Counted from the stretch's first letter, positions 36,377 through 46,132 are shown. The stretch is DNA of 64,000 nt from Ignavibacteria bacterium (GCA_025612245.1 JAAXKQ010000006.1:186001-250000); one strand, 5' to 3'. Notes: generated by a model not told the origin, from the sequence alone. Translations and numbers: made by a program.

Positions 36377-36643
36377 TTACTTGGGTAATTTTTCCAAGTT
36401 ACTCTTGGTTTCTTCTTTGTCCCTTGCACACTGCTCTAATTTGGCGTTCTTTTCGCCAATTTCTCTTTCGAGTCTTGTCCTTTCACTTCTGAGTGATGTA
36501 ACATCAGAGTTCAGTGTGTTAACTTCCTGCCTCAATGACTCAAGCTGTGCCATTTCTTCATCACTTACACCACTGCATCCCGCAAATCCAATCATCCCGG
36601 CGGTCAGCAGCATAGTCACAACGAGACCTTTAGATTTGGTCAT
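36377..36643 (-). CDS. short coiled-coil lipoprotein (Lpp-like)
   Basis: This 88-aa lipoprotein has the signal MTKSKGLVVTMLLTAGMIGF and lipobox FAGCS. The mature part is one continuous heptad-type coiled coil (EEMAQLESLRQEVNTLNSDV, SLRSERTRLEREIGEKNAKL). It ends in LEKLPK with a Lys, as in Braun-type lipoproteins. A GGAGG ribosome-binding site and a near-consensus promoter suggest strong expression. It is not a sequence-proven Lpp homologue; the resemblance is architectural. It is transcribed with the LysM gene. Confidence 0.8.
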   Translation of the reverse strand: MTKSKGLVVTMLLTAGMIGFAGCSGVSDEEMAQLESLRQEVNTLNSDVTSLRSERTRLEREIGEKNAKLEQCARDKEETKSNLEKLPK

Positions 36644-36699
36644 ATGCTTCCTCCTAGTATTTTTATTTATTTAAAAAAAAGTCCGAAAGAACTTATAAT

Positions 36700-36728
36700 A
36701 TATTATTAAAATTGACCGTCTATGTCAA
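36700..36728 (-). promoter_or_regulatory. near-consensus promoter of the lipoprotein-LysM operon
   Basis: TTGACA (36728-36723), a 17-bp spacer and TAATAT (36705-36700) on the minus strand. The -35 box is perfect and the -10 is close. Confidence 0.7.
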
Positions 36729-36774
36729 GTGTATTTTAACTTTTAATTTTTGAATTATTTGAATTAAAATTTCT

Positions 36775-37455
36775 TTATATTATACGTGCCTCTGTAAAGC
36801 TGAGGTAAGAGTTTCCCGCCAGGATTATGTGGTCAAAAACGTGTATATCCATCAGTTTTCCCGCTTCAACAAGCCTTTTTGTAATTGAAATATCCTCGTT
36901 GCTCGGTTCCGGGTTTCCACTAGGGTGGTTATGCATTAATATAATGTTAGCAGAATTGTTCTCAATTGCAACTTTAAAAACCTCCCGCGGGTGAACAATG
37001 CTGGAATTAAGGTTCCCGACCGAAATCACCTCGTCCTTTATGATCTTGTTCGAGGAATTAAGGCAAAGGACGATAAAGCGTTCCTTCAGCTCATCGCGCA
37101 GAATTGGGATAAATATGTCCGCAATATCCTTTGGACCCGTAATTTTTTTGTTGAACATGAATTTTCCCTGCGAAGCTATGCGGCGGCTGAGCTCAAAGAC
37201 GGCTACCAGCGTAGCAGCTTTATCCTGCCCTATGCCGTGTCCTTTCTTGAGAGCAGCTACGGAAAGCGAGGCCAGAACGGAGAGGCTGGAGTACTTTTGC
37301 ATGAGTTCCTGAGCCAGTTCTATTACCGACTTGCCCTTTACACCCACGCGTAAAAGTATGGCAAGTAGCTCAGTGTCGCTCAGGCTCTGGGGACCGCGCA
37401 GGACGAGTTTTTCACGCGGCCTGTCATCAAGTGGCAAGTCCTTTACTTTCAGCAT
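36775..37455 (-). CDS. radC: RadC/YeeS-family JAB-domain protein
   Basis: This 226-aa protein has an N-terminal helix-hairpin-helix region (LSDTELLAILLRVG, GIGQDKAATLVAVFEL) and a C-terminal JAB1/MPN-type metal-binding domain. That domain shows HNHPSGNPEPSNEDISITKRL and the final FDHIILAGNSYLSFTEAR. The old DNA-repair assignment of radC is doubtful; the biochemical role is uncertain. ATG 37455 has GGGGGG upstream and starts the family homology (LPLDDRPREKLV); the longer frame to 37527 lacks homology. Confidence 0.93.
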   Translation of the reverse strand: MLKVKDLPLDDRPREKLVLRGPQSLSDTELLAILLRVGVKGKSVIELAQELMQKYSSLSVLASLSVAALKKGHGIGQDKAATLVAVFELSRRIASQGKFMFNKKITGPKDIADIFIPILRDELKERFIVLCLNSSNKIIKDEVISVGNLNSSIVHPREVFKVAIENNSANIILMHNHPSGNPEPSNEDISITKRLVEAGKLMDIHVFDHIILAGNSYLSFTEARII

Positions 37456-37538
37456 GGCAAGAATCCCCCCTTTTTTTGGAAAGAAAGCATTTATTTTAGG
37501 GAAAAAGCATTTTTCTGCAAAGAACAATTTAACCTCCG

Positions 37539-37560
37539 AAAAATCGGCCCCAAGGGGCCG
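37539..37560 (-). terminator. intrinsic terminator between the TPR gene and radC
   Basis: CGGCCCC pairs with GGGGCCG around a two-to-four-base loop and is flanked by five A on the plus side, giving a U-tract on the minus strand. The other side also carries T5, so it may act in both directions. Confidence 0.75.
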
Positions 37561-37586
37561 GTTTTTCGTGTATTTATTACTTTTCT

Positions 37587-38450
37587 TTATTTACACCTTT
37601 TCTTTCCGTCCAGAGCCACCTGGTTATTCGGATCCAGGTTAAGGGCCATCTCAAAATAACTGTCCGCATCCTTTAACTTCTGCGTATTAAGGCAGGCAAG
37701 GCCCAAAAAAGCGTAGGTTTCGCTGCTTGCCTCGGCATTTGAAACGTACTCGGAAAGGTGTTTTTCTGCGGACTGGTAATCCCCCAGCTGCAAATACGCC
37801 TTCCCGGCCCATTCATGGAGAGAAATTTCCCTGCCGTTTAGCTTTAAGGCCTTTTCAATTGAGGTTGTGGCGTGGAAATGCATCCCTTTTGAATAAAAGA
37901 TAATGCCGTATAAAAGGTGTACTTCCCAGCTGTTTGTAAAAAGCTCCTCGGCTTTTTTAACTGCCTCCATAGCCTCATCGTATGAGTGAAGCTCAATTTC
38001 AATTTTGGACAGGTAAATGTATGCCTCAAACTGAAATTCCGTATCAGGGCTTTTTTCCAGGTAGTTGAGGAAATTCATTTTTGCTATCTCAAAATCCTTC
38101 AGCATGAAATACGAATACCCGAGGAAAAAGTAATGTATAGGGTGCTCCTCGGGATTGAAAACAGAAAGAGCATCTATGGCCTCATCCCACATTGAATACT
38201 TTATGAGCATCTGTCCAAGAAAAAGCCTGATCTCGCTGTCGTCGGAAACGTTTTCTATATAATGCTTCAGCAGCTTTACCGAGGCATTAAAATTCCTCAT
38301 CTTGTCGTAAAGGCTGGCCAGCTTTATATAGGAAAGCGTATGTTCCGGGGTTTCAGTAATTATTCCAGAATAAATCTGTATTGCATGCAGGTATTTCCCC
38401 TGCGCTTCATAATCGGAAGCTTTCTTTAATTTATACTCCAGGTGTAGCAC
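37587..38450 (-). CDS. TPR-repeat protein
   Basis: This 287-aa protein has tandem tetratricopeptide repeats throughout (for example GKYLHAIQIYSGIITETPEH, YDEAMEAVKKAEELFTNSWE, LKDADSYFEMALNLDPNNQV). No signal peptide or membrane helix is seen, so it is probably cytoplasmic. It starts at GTG 38450, three bases after the guaA stop. It is therefore cotranscribed with guaA and closed by the terminator before radC. Partner proteins are unknown. Confidence 0.8.
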   Translation of the reverse strand: MLHLEYKLKKASDYEAQGKYLHAIQIYSGIITETPEHTLSYIKLASLYDKMRNFNASVKLLKHYIENVSDDSEIRLFLGQMLIKYSMWDEAIDALSVFNPEEHPIHYFFLGYSYFMLKDFEIAKMNFLNYLEKSPDTEFQFEAYIYLSKIEIELHSYDEAMEAVKKAEELFTNSWEVHLLYGIIFYSKGMHFHATTSIEKALKLNGREISLHEWAGKAYLQLGDYQSAEKHLSEYVSNAEASSETYAFLGLACLNTQKLKDADSYFEMALNLDPNNQVALDGKKRCK

Positions 38451-38453
38451 TCT

Positions 38454-39992
38454 TTATTCCCACTCGATTGTTGAAGGCGGCTTGGAACTTACGTCATAAA
38501 CCACACGGTTTATGCCTCTTACGTTCCTTATGATCCTGTTTGAGGCACCAGCCAGAAATTCAGCTTCAAAGGGATACCAGTCGGCTGTCATTCCGTCGGT
38601 TGATGTTACAGCCCTCAGGGCAACCACGTTTTCGTAAGTTCGGGCGTCTCCCATTACTCCAACCGTCTGCACGGGAAGCAGGACTGCAAATGCCTGCCAG
38701 ATCTTGTTATAAAGGCCGGCCTTTTTAATTTCACTAATAAAAATATCGTCAGCTTCCCTTAAAATTGCAAGCTTCTCCTCCGTTATATCCCCAAGTATCC
38801 TTACGGCAAGCCCGGGGCCGGGGAAGGGATGCCTTTCAATAAAGCTCTCCGGAAGTCCCAGCTCACGCCCGATCTTCCTGACCTCGTCCTTAAACAACTT
38901 GCGGAAGGGTTCAATGAGCTTAAGGTTCATTTTCTCAGGAAGACCCCCTACGTTGTGGTGCGATTTTATGGTAACAGATGACCCTACTACGGCAACTGAC
39001 TCAATGACGTCGGGATAGAGCGTACCCTGAACCAGGTAGGCTGCGTCTTCAAACTTTTTAGCCTCTTCCTCAAAGATCTCTATAAAAGTATTTCCGATGA
39101 TCTTTCTTTTCTTCTCGGGGTCTGTAACTCCCTTCAGCCTTTCCAGGAAAATCTCCGTGGCATCAACGTGTATTAGGCTCAGCTGGTAGTTATTCTGGAA
39201 CATCTCCACAATCTGCCGGCTTTCATCTTTACGCATTAAGCCTGTATCGACGTGTATGCATACCAGGTTGCTGCCGATAGCCTCATGGACAAGAATTGCC
39301 GCTACCGAGGAATCTACGCCTCCGCTAAGAGCGCAGATGGCCTTTTTATTGCCGACGAGGTTTTTAATGTCATTTATGCTGGACTCAATAAAGTGCTTTG
39401 GCGTCCACTCCCCTTTAAGAGCGCAGATTCGGAAGAGAAAATTATCCAGTATCTTTTTGCCCTCGGTAGAATGGGCAACCTCGGGATGGAATTGCACGCC
39501 GAATATATTTTTCTTTTCATCGGATATGGCGCATATTGGGGAATCTTCCGATGTGGCAGTCACGCTGAAGCCTTCGGGAAGCCCCGTAAGGTAGTCACCG
39601 TGGCTCATCCAGACAACCGAGTTATCGCTTACATCCTGAAAGAGCTTGCTTTCAGAGGCAATCTTCAGCCTTGCTTTGCCGTATTCCCTGCTCGTTGCGG
39701 GCTCAACCTTGCCGCCAAGTGTTTTTCCGATCAGCTGAAGACCGTAGCAGATGCCGAGTATTGGAATACCCCAGCCAAAAATCTCCTGCCCCAGGTATGG
39801 CGCCTGTTTGTCGTAGACGCTTAGTGGGCCACCCGAAAGGATTATTCCCTTTGGGTTTAACTCTTTTATCTTTTCAAGGCTTAAGCTGTATGGATGAATT
39901 TCCGAATAAACCCCGCTTTCGCGAATACGCCTAGCGATAAGCTGAGTGTACTGAGAACCAAAATCCAGTATAAGTATTAATTCTTCTTTCAT
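38454..39992 (-). CDS. guaA: GMP synthase (glutamine-hydrolysing)
   Basis: This enzyme aminates XMP to GMP in purine synthesis. The 512-aa protein has a class I glutamine amidotransferase domain: nucleophile Cys in [12 protein letters not shown], His/Glu in FHPEVAHS. The ATP-pyrophosphatase domain has the loop [12 protein letters not shown]. The GMP-synthase C-terminal dimerisation domain ends in PPSTIEWE. Length and start are normal. Confidence 0.98.
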   Translation of the reverse strand: MKEELILILDFGSQYTQLIARRIRESGVYSEIHPYSLSLEKIKELNPKGIILSGGPLSVYDKQAPYLGQEIFGWGIPILGICYGLQLIGKTLGGKVEPATSREYGKARLKIASESKLFQDVSDNSVVWMSHGDYLTGLPEGFSVTATSEDSPICAISDEKKNIFGVQFHPEVAHSTEGKKILDNFLFRICALKGEWTPKHFIESSINDIKNLVGNKKAICALSGGVDSSVAAILVHEAIGSNLVCIHVDTGLMRKDESRQIVEMFQNNYQLSLIHVDATEIFLERLKGVTDPEKKRKIIGNTFIEIFEEEAKKFEDAAYLVQGTLYPDVIESVAVVGSSVTIKSHHNVGGLPEKMNLKLIEPFRKLFKDEVRKIGRELGLPESFIERHPFPGPGLAVRILGDITEEKLAILREADDIFISEIKKAGLYNKIWQAFAVLLPVQTVGVMGDARTYENVVALRAVTSTDGMTADWYPFEAEFLAGASNRIIRNVRGINRVVYDVSSKPPSTIEWE

Positions 39993-40109
39993 TAGTTAAG
40001 AACTTCTCAATTTATAAATTATTGCAATTGGTCCCTGATCTTTTTCCCCTGTTTCAAAACAAATTTCAGATTCAGGCTTCATGCAGGGGAAGATAGAGTA
40101 ATTTTATTT

Positions 40110-40153
40110 AAAATAATAAAAACAAAATCCGTTTATTGGACAGATTTTGTTTT
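40110..40153 (-). terminator. terminator of the efp-accB-accC-gcvH operon
   Basis: AAAACAAAATC (40119-40129) pairs with GATTTTGTTTT (40143-40153) around a 13-base loop, with A/T-rich flanks on both sides. It lies between gcvH and the guaA start. Confidence 0.6.
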
Positions 40154-40195
40154 TAGTGTTTTCACTTTTCTATGTTTATAACTCTTTTGATTAGC

Positions 40196-40582
40196 TTAGT
40201 GAGCCTGTCCGATAAGCTGCTTATAGTCTTCGCTGCTTAAAAGGCCATCCAGTTCTGAAGGATCGGCTACTTCAATCTTAACCATCCAGCCCTCTCCATA
40301 AGGATCTGAATTTACGACCTGTGGCTCATCAGCAAGTTTCTTGTTGAGTTCGATTACCTTGCCGCTGCAGGGTGCGTACATGTCGCTTACAGTCTTGACG
40401 GCTTCGATTGTGCCAAAAGACTCGCCGCTTTTTACTTCTGCAATGCCGGGATCGATATCAACAAAAACCACGTCGCCTAACTCCCCCTGTGCGTAATCTG
40501 TAATTCCAACTGTACCCACGTTACCTTCAACAGATATCCATTCATGGTCTTTTGTGTACTTTAAGTTTTCCGGAACGTTCAT
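40196..40582 (-). CDS. gcvH: glycine cleavage system H protein
   Basis: This 128-aa lipoyl carrier shuttles the aminomethyl group in glycine cleavage. The lipoylation site is the Lys in GTIEAVKTVSDMYAP, and the N-terminal KYTKDHEWISVEGNVGTVGI is diagnostic. It is separated from accC by one base. The other glycine cleavage genes (gcvT, gcvP) are not here. Co-expression with the biotin-carrier genes may instead serve lipoyl relay or carboxylase-linked metabolism; this is inference. Confidence 0.96.
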   Translation of the reverse strand: MNVPENLKYTKDHEWISVEGNVGTVGITDYAQGELGDVVFVDIDPGIAEVKSGESFGTIEAVKTVSDMYAPCSGKVIELNKKLADEPQVVNSDPYGEGWMVKIEVADPSELDGLLSSEDYKQLIGQAH

Positions 40583-40583
40583 A

Positions 40584-41936
40584 TTAACCTCTGATTTTAT
40601 TTGTAAGAAATTTGTCTATAAATCCTGTATCAAATTTACCGCTTAAAAATCTTTCATCCTCGAGGACTCTTAAGTGGAAATCGGTTGTTGTTTTAATTCC
40701 CTCAATTGTCAGTTCTTCCAGGGCCCTGCGGGCTCTTGCTATTGCGTGCGGCCTGTCCTTTCCCCAGACAATAAGCTTTGCCAAAAGAGAATCATAATTC
40801 GGGGGAACGACATAATCCTGGTATATGTGTGAATCTACCCTGACGCCGAATCCGCCCGGGAAATGCAGTGAGGTGATCTTTCCGGGTGAAGGCCTGAAGC
40901 CGTTGTCCGGGTCTTCGGCATTAATTCTGAATTCAATGCTGTGTCCGTTGGGTCTTTGAGGAGGAAGTGTGTCAACACTAAGACCTGCCGCAACCCTTAT
41001 CTGCTGGCGAATCAGGTCAACCTGGTTTATCAGCTCCGTAACAGGATGTTCTACCTGAATACGCGTATTCATTTCCATGAAATAAAAATTCTTGTGCTTG
41101 TCCAGGAGGAACTCAACCGTGCCGGCGCCTTCATACTTTACTGCCATGGCGCCTTTTATGGCGGCCTCTCCCATCTTGCGCCTGATCTCTTCATCGACCG
41201 CCGGAGAAGGAGATTCCTCGATTAGTTTCTGGTGCCTCCTTTGAACCGAGCAGTCACGTTCCCCGTAGTGGTAGATATTGCCTGACTGGTCACCAAGGAT
41301 CTGGATCTCAACGTGACGCGGATTTTCAATGAATTTTTCGACGTAAACATCTGCGTTTCCAAATGCTGAACCGGCTTCTGTTCTTGCGGTCTGATAGGCT
41401 TTTTCCAGTGAACTCTCCTCGTAGACTATCCTCATCCCCTTGCCGCCTCCGCCTGCCGTTGCTTTAATGATGACCGGATAGCCGATCTCTGAGGCAATCA
41501 GCCTGGCTTCTTCAAGGGATTTTACAATTCCATCGCTTCCCGGAACAACCGGGACTCCCACGCTTTTCATCGTATCCTTGGCATAGGCCTTATCCCCCAT
41601 GGCTTTTATCATTTCCGGCGATGGCCCAATAAACTTAATATTTACTTCCTGGCAGATTTCCGAAAAGTCTGCATTTTCAGCCAAAAACCCGTATCCCGGG
41701 TGTATTGCTTCCGCCCCGGTAACCTGGGCTGCAGAAATGATGCGTGAAATATTCAGATAGCTTTCCTTTGACAGTGCAGGACCGATGCAAACAGCCTCAT
41801 CGGCAAATGTCACGTGCAGACAGTCCCTGTCGGCTTCAGAATAAACGGCTACTGTTTTAATACCGAGTTCTTTACAAGTCCTGATTATACGTAGCGCTAT
41901 TTCACCGCGGTTGGCAATTAATATCTTATTGAACAA
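40584..41936 (-). CDS. accC: acetyl-CoA carboxylase biotin carboxylase subunit
   Basis: This subunit carboxylates biotin on AccB using ATP and bicarbonate, the first half of malonyl-CoA formation. The 450-aa ATP-grasp enzyme shows [20 protein letters not shown], the glycine-rich ATP loop [14 protein letters not shown], and [16 protein letters not shown]. Length is normal. It lies 27 bp after accB and directly before gcvH. Confidence 0.97.
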   Translation of the reverse strand: MFNKILIANRGEIALRIIRTCKELGIKTVAVYSEADRDCLHVTFADEAVCIGPALSKESYLNISRIISAAQVTGAEAIHPGYGFLAENADFSEICQEVNIKFIGPSPEMIKAMGDKAYAKDTMKSVGVPVVPGSDGIVKSLEEARLIASEIGYPVIIKATAGGGGKGMRIVYEESSLEKAYQTARTEAGSAFGNADVYVEKFIENPRHVEIQILGDQSGNIYHYGERDCSVQRRHQKLIEESPSPAVDEEIRRKMGEAAIKGAMAVKYEGAGTVEFLLDKHKNFYFMEMNTRIQVEHPVTELINQVDLIRQQIRVAAGLSVDTLPPQRPNGHSIEFRINAEDPDNGFRPSPGKITSLHFPGGFGVRVDSHIYQDYVVPPNYDSLLAKLIVWGKDRPHAIARARRALEELTIEGIKTTTDFHLRVLEDERFLSGKFDTGFIDKFLTNKIRG

Positions 41937-41963
41937 TTAAACCTCAATTTACTTGTAATGGAC

Positions 41964-42425
41964 CTAGACCTCTATTAAAAACAAAGGCTGGTTGTATTCC
42001 ACGGGTTTGCCATTTTCCACCAGGACCTTCACAATTTTGCCTGCGACATCCGATTCTATTTCATTCATCAGCTTCATGGCTTCTATAATGCAGAGAACTT
42101 TACCCGGAGTAACGCTGTCGCCCATCTTGACAAACGAGTCAGCATCCGGGGCAGGAGCCCTGTAGAATGTACCCACAATGGGGGAACGGATTTCGTGCAG
42201 ATTTGAAGGACGGGCTTCGGCCGTCTTTTCAAGAGCCGGCATTTCCCTTTTTGGAGATGACTCTTCCGGCTGAAGAGAAACAGGCTGCATGACAGGCTGT
42301 GCATGTGAGCCGGAACTTCTTTTGGATATTTTGATTTTTGTATCGCCTTCTTCTACAGAAAAATCTGTAATTCCACTGGAATCGATCAGCTTTACAAGTT
42401 TTTTTATGAGCTCTAAATCCATCAT
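41964..42425 (-). CDS. accB: acetyl-CoA carboxylase biotin carboxyl carrier protein
   Basis: This 153-aa carrier is biotinylated on the Lys of [17 protein letters not shown]. The N-terminus ([20 protein letters not shown]) and the Pro/Ser/Glu-rich linker are typical of AccB. It follows efp by 10 bp and precedes accC. The start at 42425 is preceded by AAAGGGA. Confidence 0.96.
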   Translation of the reverse strand: MMDLELIKKLVKLIDSSGITDFSVEEGDTKIKISKRSSGSHAQPVMQPVSLQPEESSPKREMPALEKTAEARPSNLHEIRSPIVGTFYRAPAPDADSFVKMGDSVTPGKVLCIIEAMKLMNEIESDVAGKIVKVLVENGKPVEYNQPLFLIEV

Positions 42426-42435
42426 TCCCTTTACT

Positions 42436-42999
42436 TTATTGTTTTACTCTTTCGACGTATGCACCGGTTCTTGTATCAACTCTGAGAACGTCACCCTCAT
42501 TGACAAATAAAGGGACATTTATGGTTGCGCCTGTTTCCAGTTTTGCCGGCTTGTTTGCATTAGTAGCCGTATCACCCCTGAAGCCAGGTTCAGTTTCAAC
42601 CACTTTCAGGTTTATAAAGATCGGGATTTCCACGGTCACAATGTCCGATCCGTTGAAAAGAATTTCCACCTCTTCGCTTTCTTTGAGGAAGCGTACGCCG
42701 TCATCGAAAAGCTCTGTCGCAATGGTAATCTGCTCATAGGTCTCATTGTCCATGCATACCAAGCCTGCCGGTTCCTTGTAAAGGAACTGATATTTCCTTC
42801 TTTCAACCCTTACAACGTCAACCGACTCACCGGCTCTAAAGGTATTGTCGAGCACTTTGCCGTTTCTGAGGTTTTTAAGGGTTGTACGTACGAAAGCTCC
42901 GCCTTTGCCCGGCTTTACGTGCTGGAACTCTACGATTGTATAAAGATCATTCTTAAATTTAATGATTAAGCCATTTCTGAAATCTGATGTGTCTGCCAT
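42436..42999 (-). CDS. efp: elongation factor P
   Basis: This 187-aa tRNA-shaped factor relieves ribosome stalling at polyproline stretches. It has the KOW-like N-domain with the exposed loop [10 protein letters not shown], carrying Lys at the modification site. The OB domains have YQFLYKE and [14 protein letters not shown] and end in [11 protein letters not shown]-like sequence ([12 protein letters not shown]). No epmA or epmB gene is near. It is first in the operon with accB, accC and gcvH behind a consensus-like promoter. Confidence 0.97.
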   Translation of the reverse strand: MADTSDFRNGLIIKFKNDLYTIVEFQHVKPGKGGAFVRTTLKNLRNGKVLDNTFRAGESVDVVRVERRKYQFLYKEPAGLVCMDNETYEQITIATELFDDGVRFLKESEEVEILFNGSDIVTVEIPIFINLKVVETEPGFRGDTATNANKPAKLETGATINVPLFVNEGDVLRVDTRTGAYVERVKQ

Positions 43000-43031
43000 A
43001 ATTTCCTAAAATTTTTATTATTGAATAAAAA

Positions 43032-43060
43032 AATATAGTTACGAACGCCTATAAAGTCAA
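43032..43060 (-). promoter_or_regulatory. promoter of the efp operon
   Basis: TTGACT (43060-43055), a 17-bp spacer and TATATT (43037-43032) on the minus strand, about 30 bp before the efp ATG. Confidence 0.6.
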
Positions 43061-43150
43061 GAAATAAGAGCCATATAGGCTGTTTGCAATTCCAGTAATT
43101 ACAGTGCCTTACAGGGAGAAAATACATTGAGGGAAAGGACACGTGTGTAT

Positions 43151-43184
43151 AAAAACAAAAAGCCGTGATTTTAACCACGGCTTT
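43151..43184 (-). terminator. intrinsic terminator after the 43888-43202 TPR gene
   Basis: AAAGCCGTG and CACGGCTTT (9 bp) pair around an eight-base loop; the minus strand continues TTGTTTTT. Confidence 0.75.
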
Positions 43185-43201
43185 GAAAATTTCTTCCTTG
43201 C

Positions 43202-43888
43202 TTATTTATCCAGCGCTAAGTATTCTTCGGCCTCTCTGTTTGCCATCGAGGTCTTGTACTCGTCTTTAATTTTATTGAACTGCTCCATTGCCTTTTCTTT
43301 GTTTCCGGTCTTGTAGTAATCAATCCCGGCGCTGAGAAGGTAATCTGCATTGTTTACGTTTTCTTTTGAAACGCGGGCTGCATCCTTAAAGGAATCCGCC
43401 GCTTTGTCCATCTGATTTTTGGCTTCATAATAGCTGGCTTTACCTGCCAATGCGGCAGCCTTGAACATGTCGTTGCTTCCGCTGTAATCATCATAGTACT
43501 TGTAAGCCTCGTCGAATTTACCAAGCATGTTGTATGAATTTGCGAGAAATATCTTGGCTGTTTCCCCGCTTTCTGTGCTTCCGTATTCATCAACAATCTT
43601 TTTTAACCCGAGGATGTTAGTGCCGGCCCTGCCGTCGATTGCTTCCTGGTAAGCCCCGGAATCATATAAGCCCATTACTCTTGAGAGTTCCAGGTCAGCC
43701 TTTTCATTGTTGGCCGCCTTGTTGCTCAAATACCAGTAGACTCCCGCAACAACCACAACAAGGGCAATTGCATAGATATAAACCTGTGATTTATACTGGT
43801 CGAAAAACTTAACCGCCTGATAGTAAGAAGTTATAAGCTTGTCTTCTTTTATCTCCTTTTTGGAAATATGTTTCCTTTTTGTTAGCAC
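43202..43888 (-). CDS. membrane-anchored TPR protein (YfgM/BamD-like architecture)
   Basis: This 228-aa protein has a basic cytoplasmic N-terminus and one transmembrane helix (about residues 36-54, VYIYAIALVVVVAGVYWYL). The periplasmic part is made of helical TPR-like repeats (AKIFLANSYNMLGKFDEAYK, ALAGKASYYEAKNQMDKAAD). This layout matches YfgM-like periplasmic chaperone-associated proteins. It starts at GTG 43888 with GGGAG eight bases upstream. It ends with a strong terminator and the tRNA gene lies just upstream. Confidence 0.8.
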   Translation of the reverse strand: MLTKRKHISKKEIKEDKLITSYYQAVKFFDQYKSQVYIYAIALVVVVAGVYWYLSNKAANNEKADLELSRVMGLYDSGAYQEAIDGRAGTNILGLKKIVDEYGSTESGETAKIFLANSYNMLGKFDEAYKYYDDYSGSNDMFKAAALAGKASYYEAKNQMDKAADSFKDAARVSKENVNNADYLLSAGIDYYKTGNKEKAMEQFNKIKDEYKTSMANREAEEYLALDK

Positions 43889-43961
43889 TTTTCATCTCCC
43901 GATTAAAAATATAAAATAAACTCTTCACAAAGTATTCAGGGCTATCTCTGTCCTGAATTTG

Positions 43962-44035
43962 TACGCCCAGGAGGAATCGAACCCCCAACCTTCGGAACCG
44001 GAATCCGACGTTCTATCCAGTTGAACTATGGGCGC
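43962..44035 (-). tRNA. tRNA-Arg (anticodon CCG)
   Basis: The minus strand folds into a complete cloverleaf of 74 nt. Acceptor GCGCCCA/TGGGCGT (the first pair is a G-T wobble), D stem GTTC/GAAC, anticodon stem TCGGA/TCCGA with loop TTCCGGT giving CCG, a five-base variable loop, and T arm GGGGG/CCTCC around TTCGATT. The discriminator is A and the CCA end is not encoded. It reads the CGG codon. It stands alone between two protein genes. Confidence 0.95.
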
Positions 44036-44109
44036 ATACCTGAAGTAAAATACAAAAATTTATTCAGCAAAGCTTCATCAAAATAAAATTTATCTATAGT
44101 CTGCCGGAA

Positions 44110-45156
44110 CTACCTGATCCTTATATGATTCGAGAAAATCCAGGCTTTCTTCTCCAGATAAACTTCCACCCTGTAGGCTCCCGGTTCTGCAATATGGAAC
44201 TCGGCATCAATATTTTCCACCCTGTCGTATACTATGCCGTTTTTAATGAGCCTTATCTCCCCGCTCATATTCGGCAGTAATACCCTGAGCCTCGTGTTAT
44301 TGCGGAGGGGAACTTCCTCTCCCATCTGGAAAATTCTGTTTTCCGACTCGGCAAAGAATCTGAAGCCCGAGGCATCAGCATGATAATAATTTGCAACGAA
44401 GCATCTACCGGCTCTGAGAGCCTCATAAATAACATTTCTGGCTTTCAGCACCGATTCCGGTGTGCCATCATTTTCTATTTTCTCATATGCTAAAATATGA
44501 GTTCTGATCGATTTGAACAACACTTTATAGGGGAAAACTTCAACCTCAAAGAAGCCCAGGAGGTTAACCTTATGTGCATGCGCATCAACGCCTCCAATGC
44601 CCACTACCCTTCTTTGTGTGTTCAGATGGTCCCACAGCTCTAAAGTCTCAGACTGCGGGGCAACAATGGAACGCAAGGGATGCATGAACCACTGGTATTT
44701 GTTTTCCTCCGTCAGGCCCTCCATCCATTCCGACATATGATTCCAGATCTCGATGCCGGTAAAATCCTCCGTATCCCATTCAGTCCAGGGATAAGGGGGA
44801 TGCTCTTTCATGGAAGTCCTCTTTTCGTGCGGATGGGCAATAAAGCCGATGCCCCCGGCGTCCTTAACTTTCCGCACTATTTCCCTGGCCGGGAGCCTTG
44901 TTGAGAAGGTCTCCGAGATATTAAAAGCCAGGTAGTGGTTTTTATTCTCCTTATCGTTAATCTCACATCCGGCTAAAAGCAGCGTTCTGCCGTACCACTT
45001 TTCATATCCCTCTTTAAGAGCTCTAAGAGTATTATGATCCGTCAGAATTATGAAATCCAGACCCGCCTCGTCAGCCAAAGCAGCAATCTGGGCTACTTCG
45101 CCCGAACCGTCTGAGAAAACCGAATGGATATGTATTGCTCCAACGTATTCGACCAT
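44110..45156 (-). CDS. PHP-domain (CehA/McbA-like) metallo-hydrolase
   Basis: This 348-aa protein has a polymerase-and-histidinol-phosphatase (PHP) domain at its N-terminus: AIHIHSVFSDGSGEVAQI with the HxH metal motif, FIILTDHNTL, and HPHEKR further on. GIGGVDAHAHK is the late metal motif. The C-terminal third is beta-rich (EVPLRNNTRLRVLLPN, AYRVEVYLEKKAWIFSN), an attached sandwich. It is likely a phosphoesterase or amidohydrolase-like enzyme; substrate unknown. No signal peptide. Confidence 0.85.
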   Translation of the reverse strand: MVEYVGAIHIHSVFSDGSGEVAQIAALADEAGLDFIILTDHNTLRALKEGYEKWYGRTLLLAGCEINDKENKNHYLAFNISETFSTRLPAREIVRKVKDAGGIGFIAHPHEKRTSMKEHPPYPWTEWDTEDFTGIEIWNHMSEWMEGLTEENKYQWFMHPLRSIVAPQSETLELWDHLNTQRRVVGIGGVDAHAHKVNLLGFFEVEVFPYKVLFKSIRTHILAYEKIENDGTPESVLKARNVIYEALRAGRCFVANYYHADASGFRFFAESENRIFQMGEEVPLRNNTRLRVLLPNMSGEIRLIKNGIVYDRVENIDAEFHIAEPGAYRVEVYLEKKAWIFSNHIRIR

Positions 45157-45258
45157 AAGTCTAAATTTTGGCTGTTAAATATAGATATAATTCCAATTAG
45201 AGAAAAGAAGGAAATTTTGTCATTATGAGCCTATTCAGTGCATAAAAGCCGGGTTATT

Positions 45259-45849
45259 TCATTTTGCCCCGGACATCTGTATTGCTTCCGCGGCCATAGT
45301 GGCAAATTCAGTTTTCGGGTAGTTTTTCACTATATCCTGCCAGATAGCCCTGGCCTTAGCGATATCTCCCCTGCTGGAGGCAATTGCACCCAGATTGTAC
45401 TTCGCCTGGACATTGTTTCTGTCGTAGCCGAGGACACTGTTTACCAGTTCTTCGGCTTTGTTGAAATCTCTCCTTTCATAATATATCAGTCCGAGAGAAA
45501 ACCTTATGTCGGTCCTTTTCGGGGCCTTTTTCAGTATGTTTTCATAGATTTCAATAGCCACCTCAGGCCTGTGGGCGGCAGCCAAAAACTCGGCGTATTC
45601 CCTTGCATTGAGCGTATCGTCAGGATTCTTTTCATAATTGCTCTTTAGCGCAGACATCTTATTCTTTATATCAGCACTTAAATCTGCAGCCGAGGGGCCC
45701 TGGCCCTGCTTTAAGCCCTGATGAACGGCATCCTGGGGCATCTTACCGTTAAGCCCGGCCTTATCCGTATTTACAGTCGAAAAGATAATCAGGAACACTA
45801 TGGCCGCAGCAACAACGCCTATATAAATATAAAACGGTTTAATTTTCAT
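45259..45849 (-). CDS. membrane-anchored TPR protein
   Basis: This 196-aa protein has one N-terminal transmembrane helix (YIYIGVVAAAIVFLIIF) and about three TPR repeats in the exported part (RPEVAIEIYENILKKAPKRT, RDFNKAEELVNSVLGYDRNN, GDIAKARAIWQDIVKNYPKT). It resembles the TPR half of CcmH/NrfG-like or BamD-like envelope assembly proteins, but has no neighbour that fixes its role. The start ATG 45849 has AAGGAG a short distance upstream. Confidence 0.75.
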   Translation of the reverse strand: MKIKPFYIYIGVVAAAIVFLIIFSTVNTDKAGLNGKMPQDAVHQGLKQGQGPSAADLSADIKNKMSALKSNYEKNPDDTLNAREYAEFLAAAHRPEVAIEIYENILKKAPKRTDIRFSLGLIYYERRDFNKAEELVNSVLGYDRNNVQAKYNLGAIASSRGDIAKARAIWQDIVKNYPKTEFATMAAEAIQMSGAK

Positions 45850-46132
45850 CTATACGCTCCTTAAATATTTTTATAAATTTAGAGAGGTTCCAGAATTTAA
45901 CCGATAATATCCCCCTTTTTCAGCCTTACGATGTCATTGAATAACCAATTTAATCAGTCAGCCCAATTTAAGCAATACTATGAGGCCCTAAAAAAACGGA
46001 TTTATCTCCAAATTGAATAAAAATATAAGATGCGATATTCCATGTGAATATGTATAATATTGCCCGGCTATTAAACCCGTATTTGCCCTGGTGGGTTCCC
46101 TTTTTTTGAACATGCCAAAGCCCTGAAGAGAG
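45850..46132. other. intergenic region without recognisable genes
   Basis: I see no gene or known RNA in these roughly 280 bases between the TPR gene and the monooxygenase-like gene terminator. It is A/T-rich and has no convincing promoter. Confidence 0.5.
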
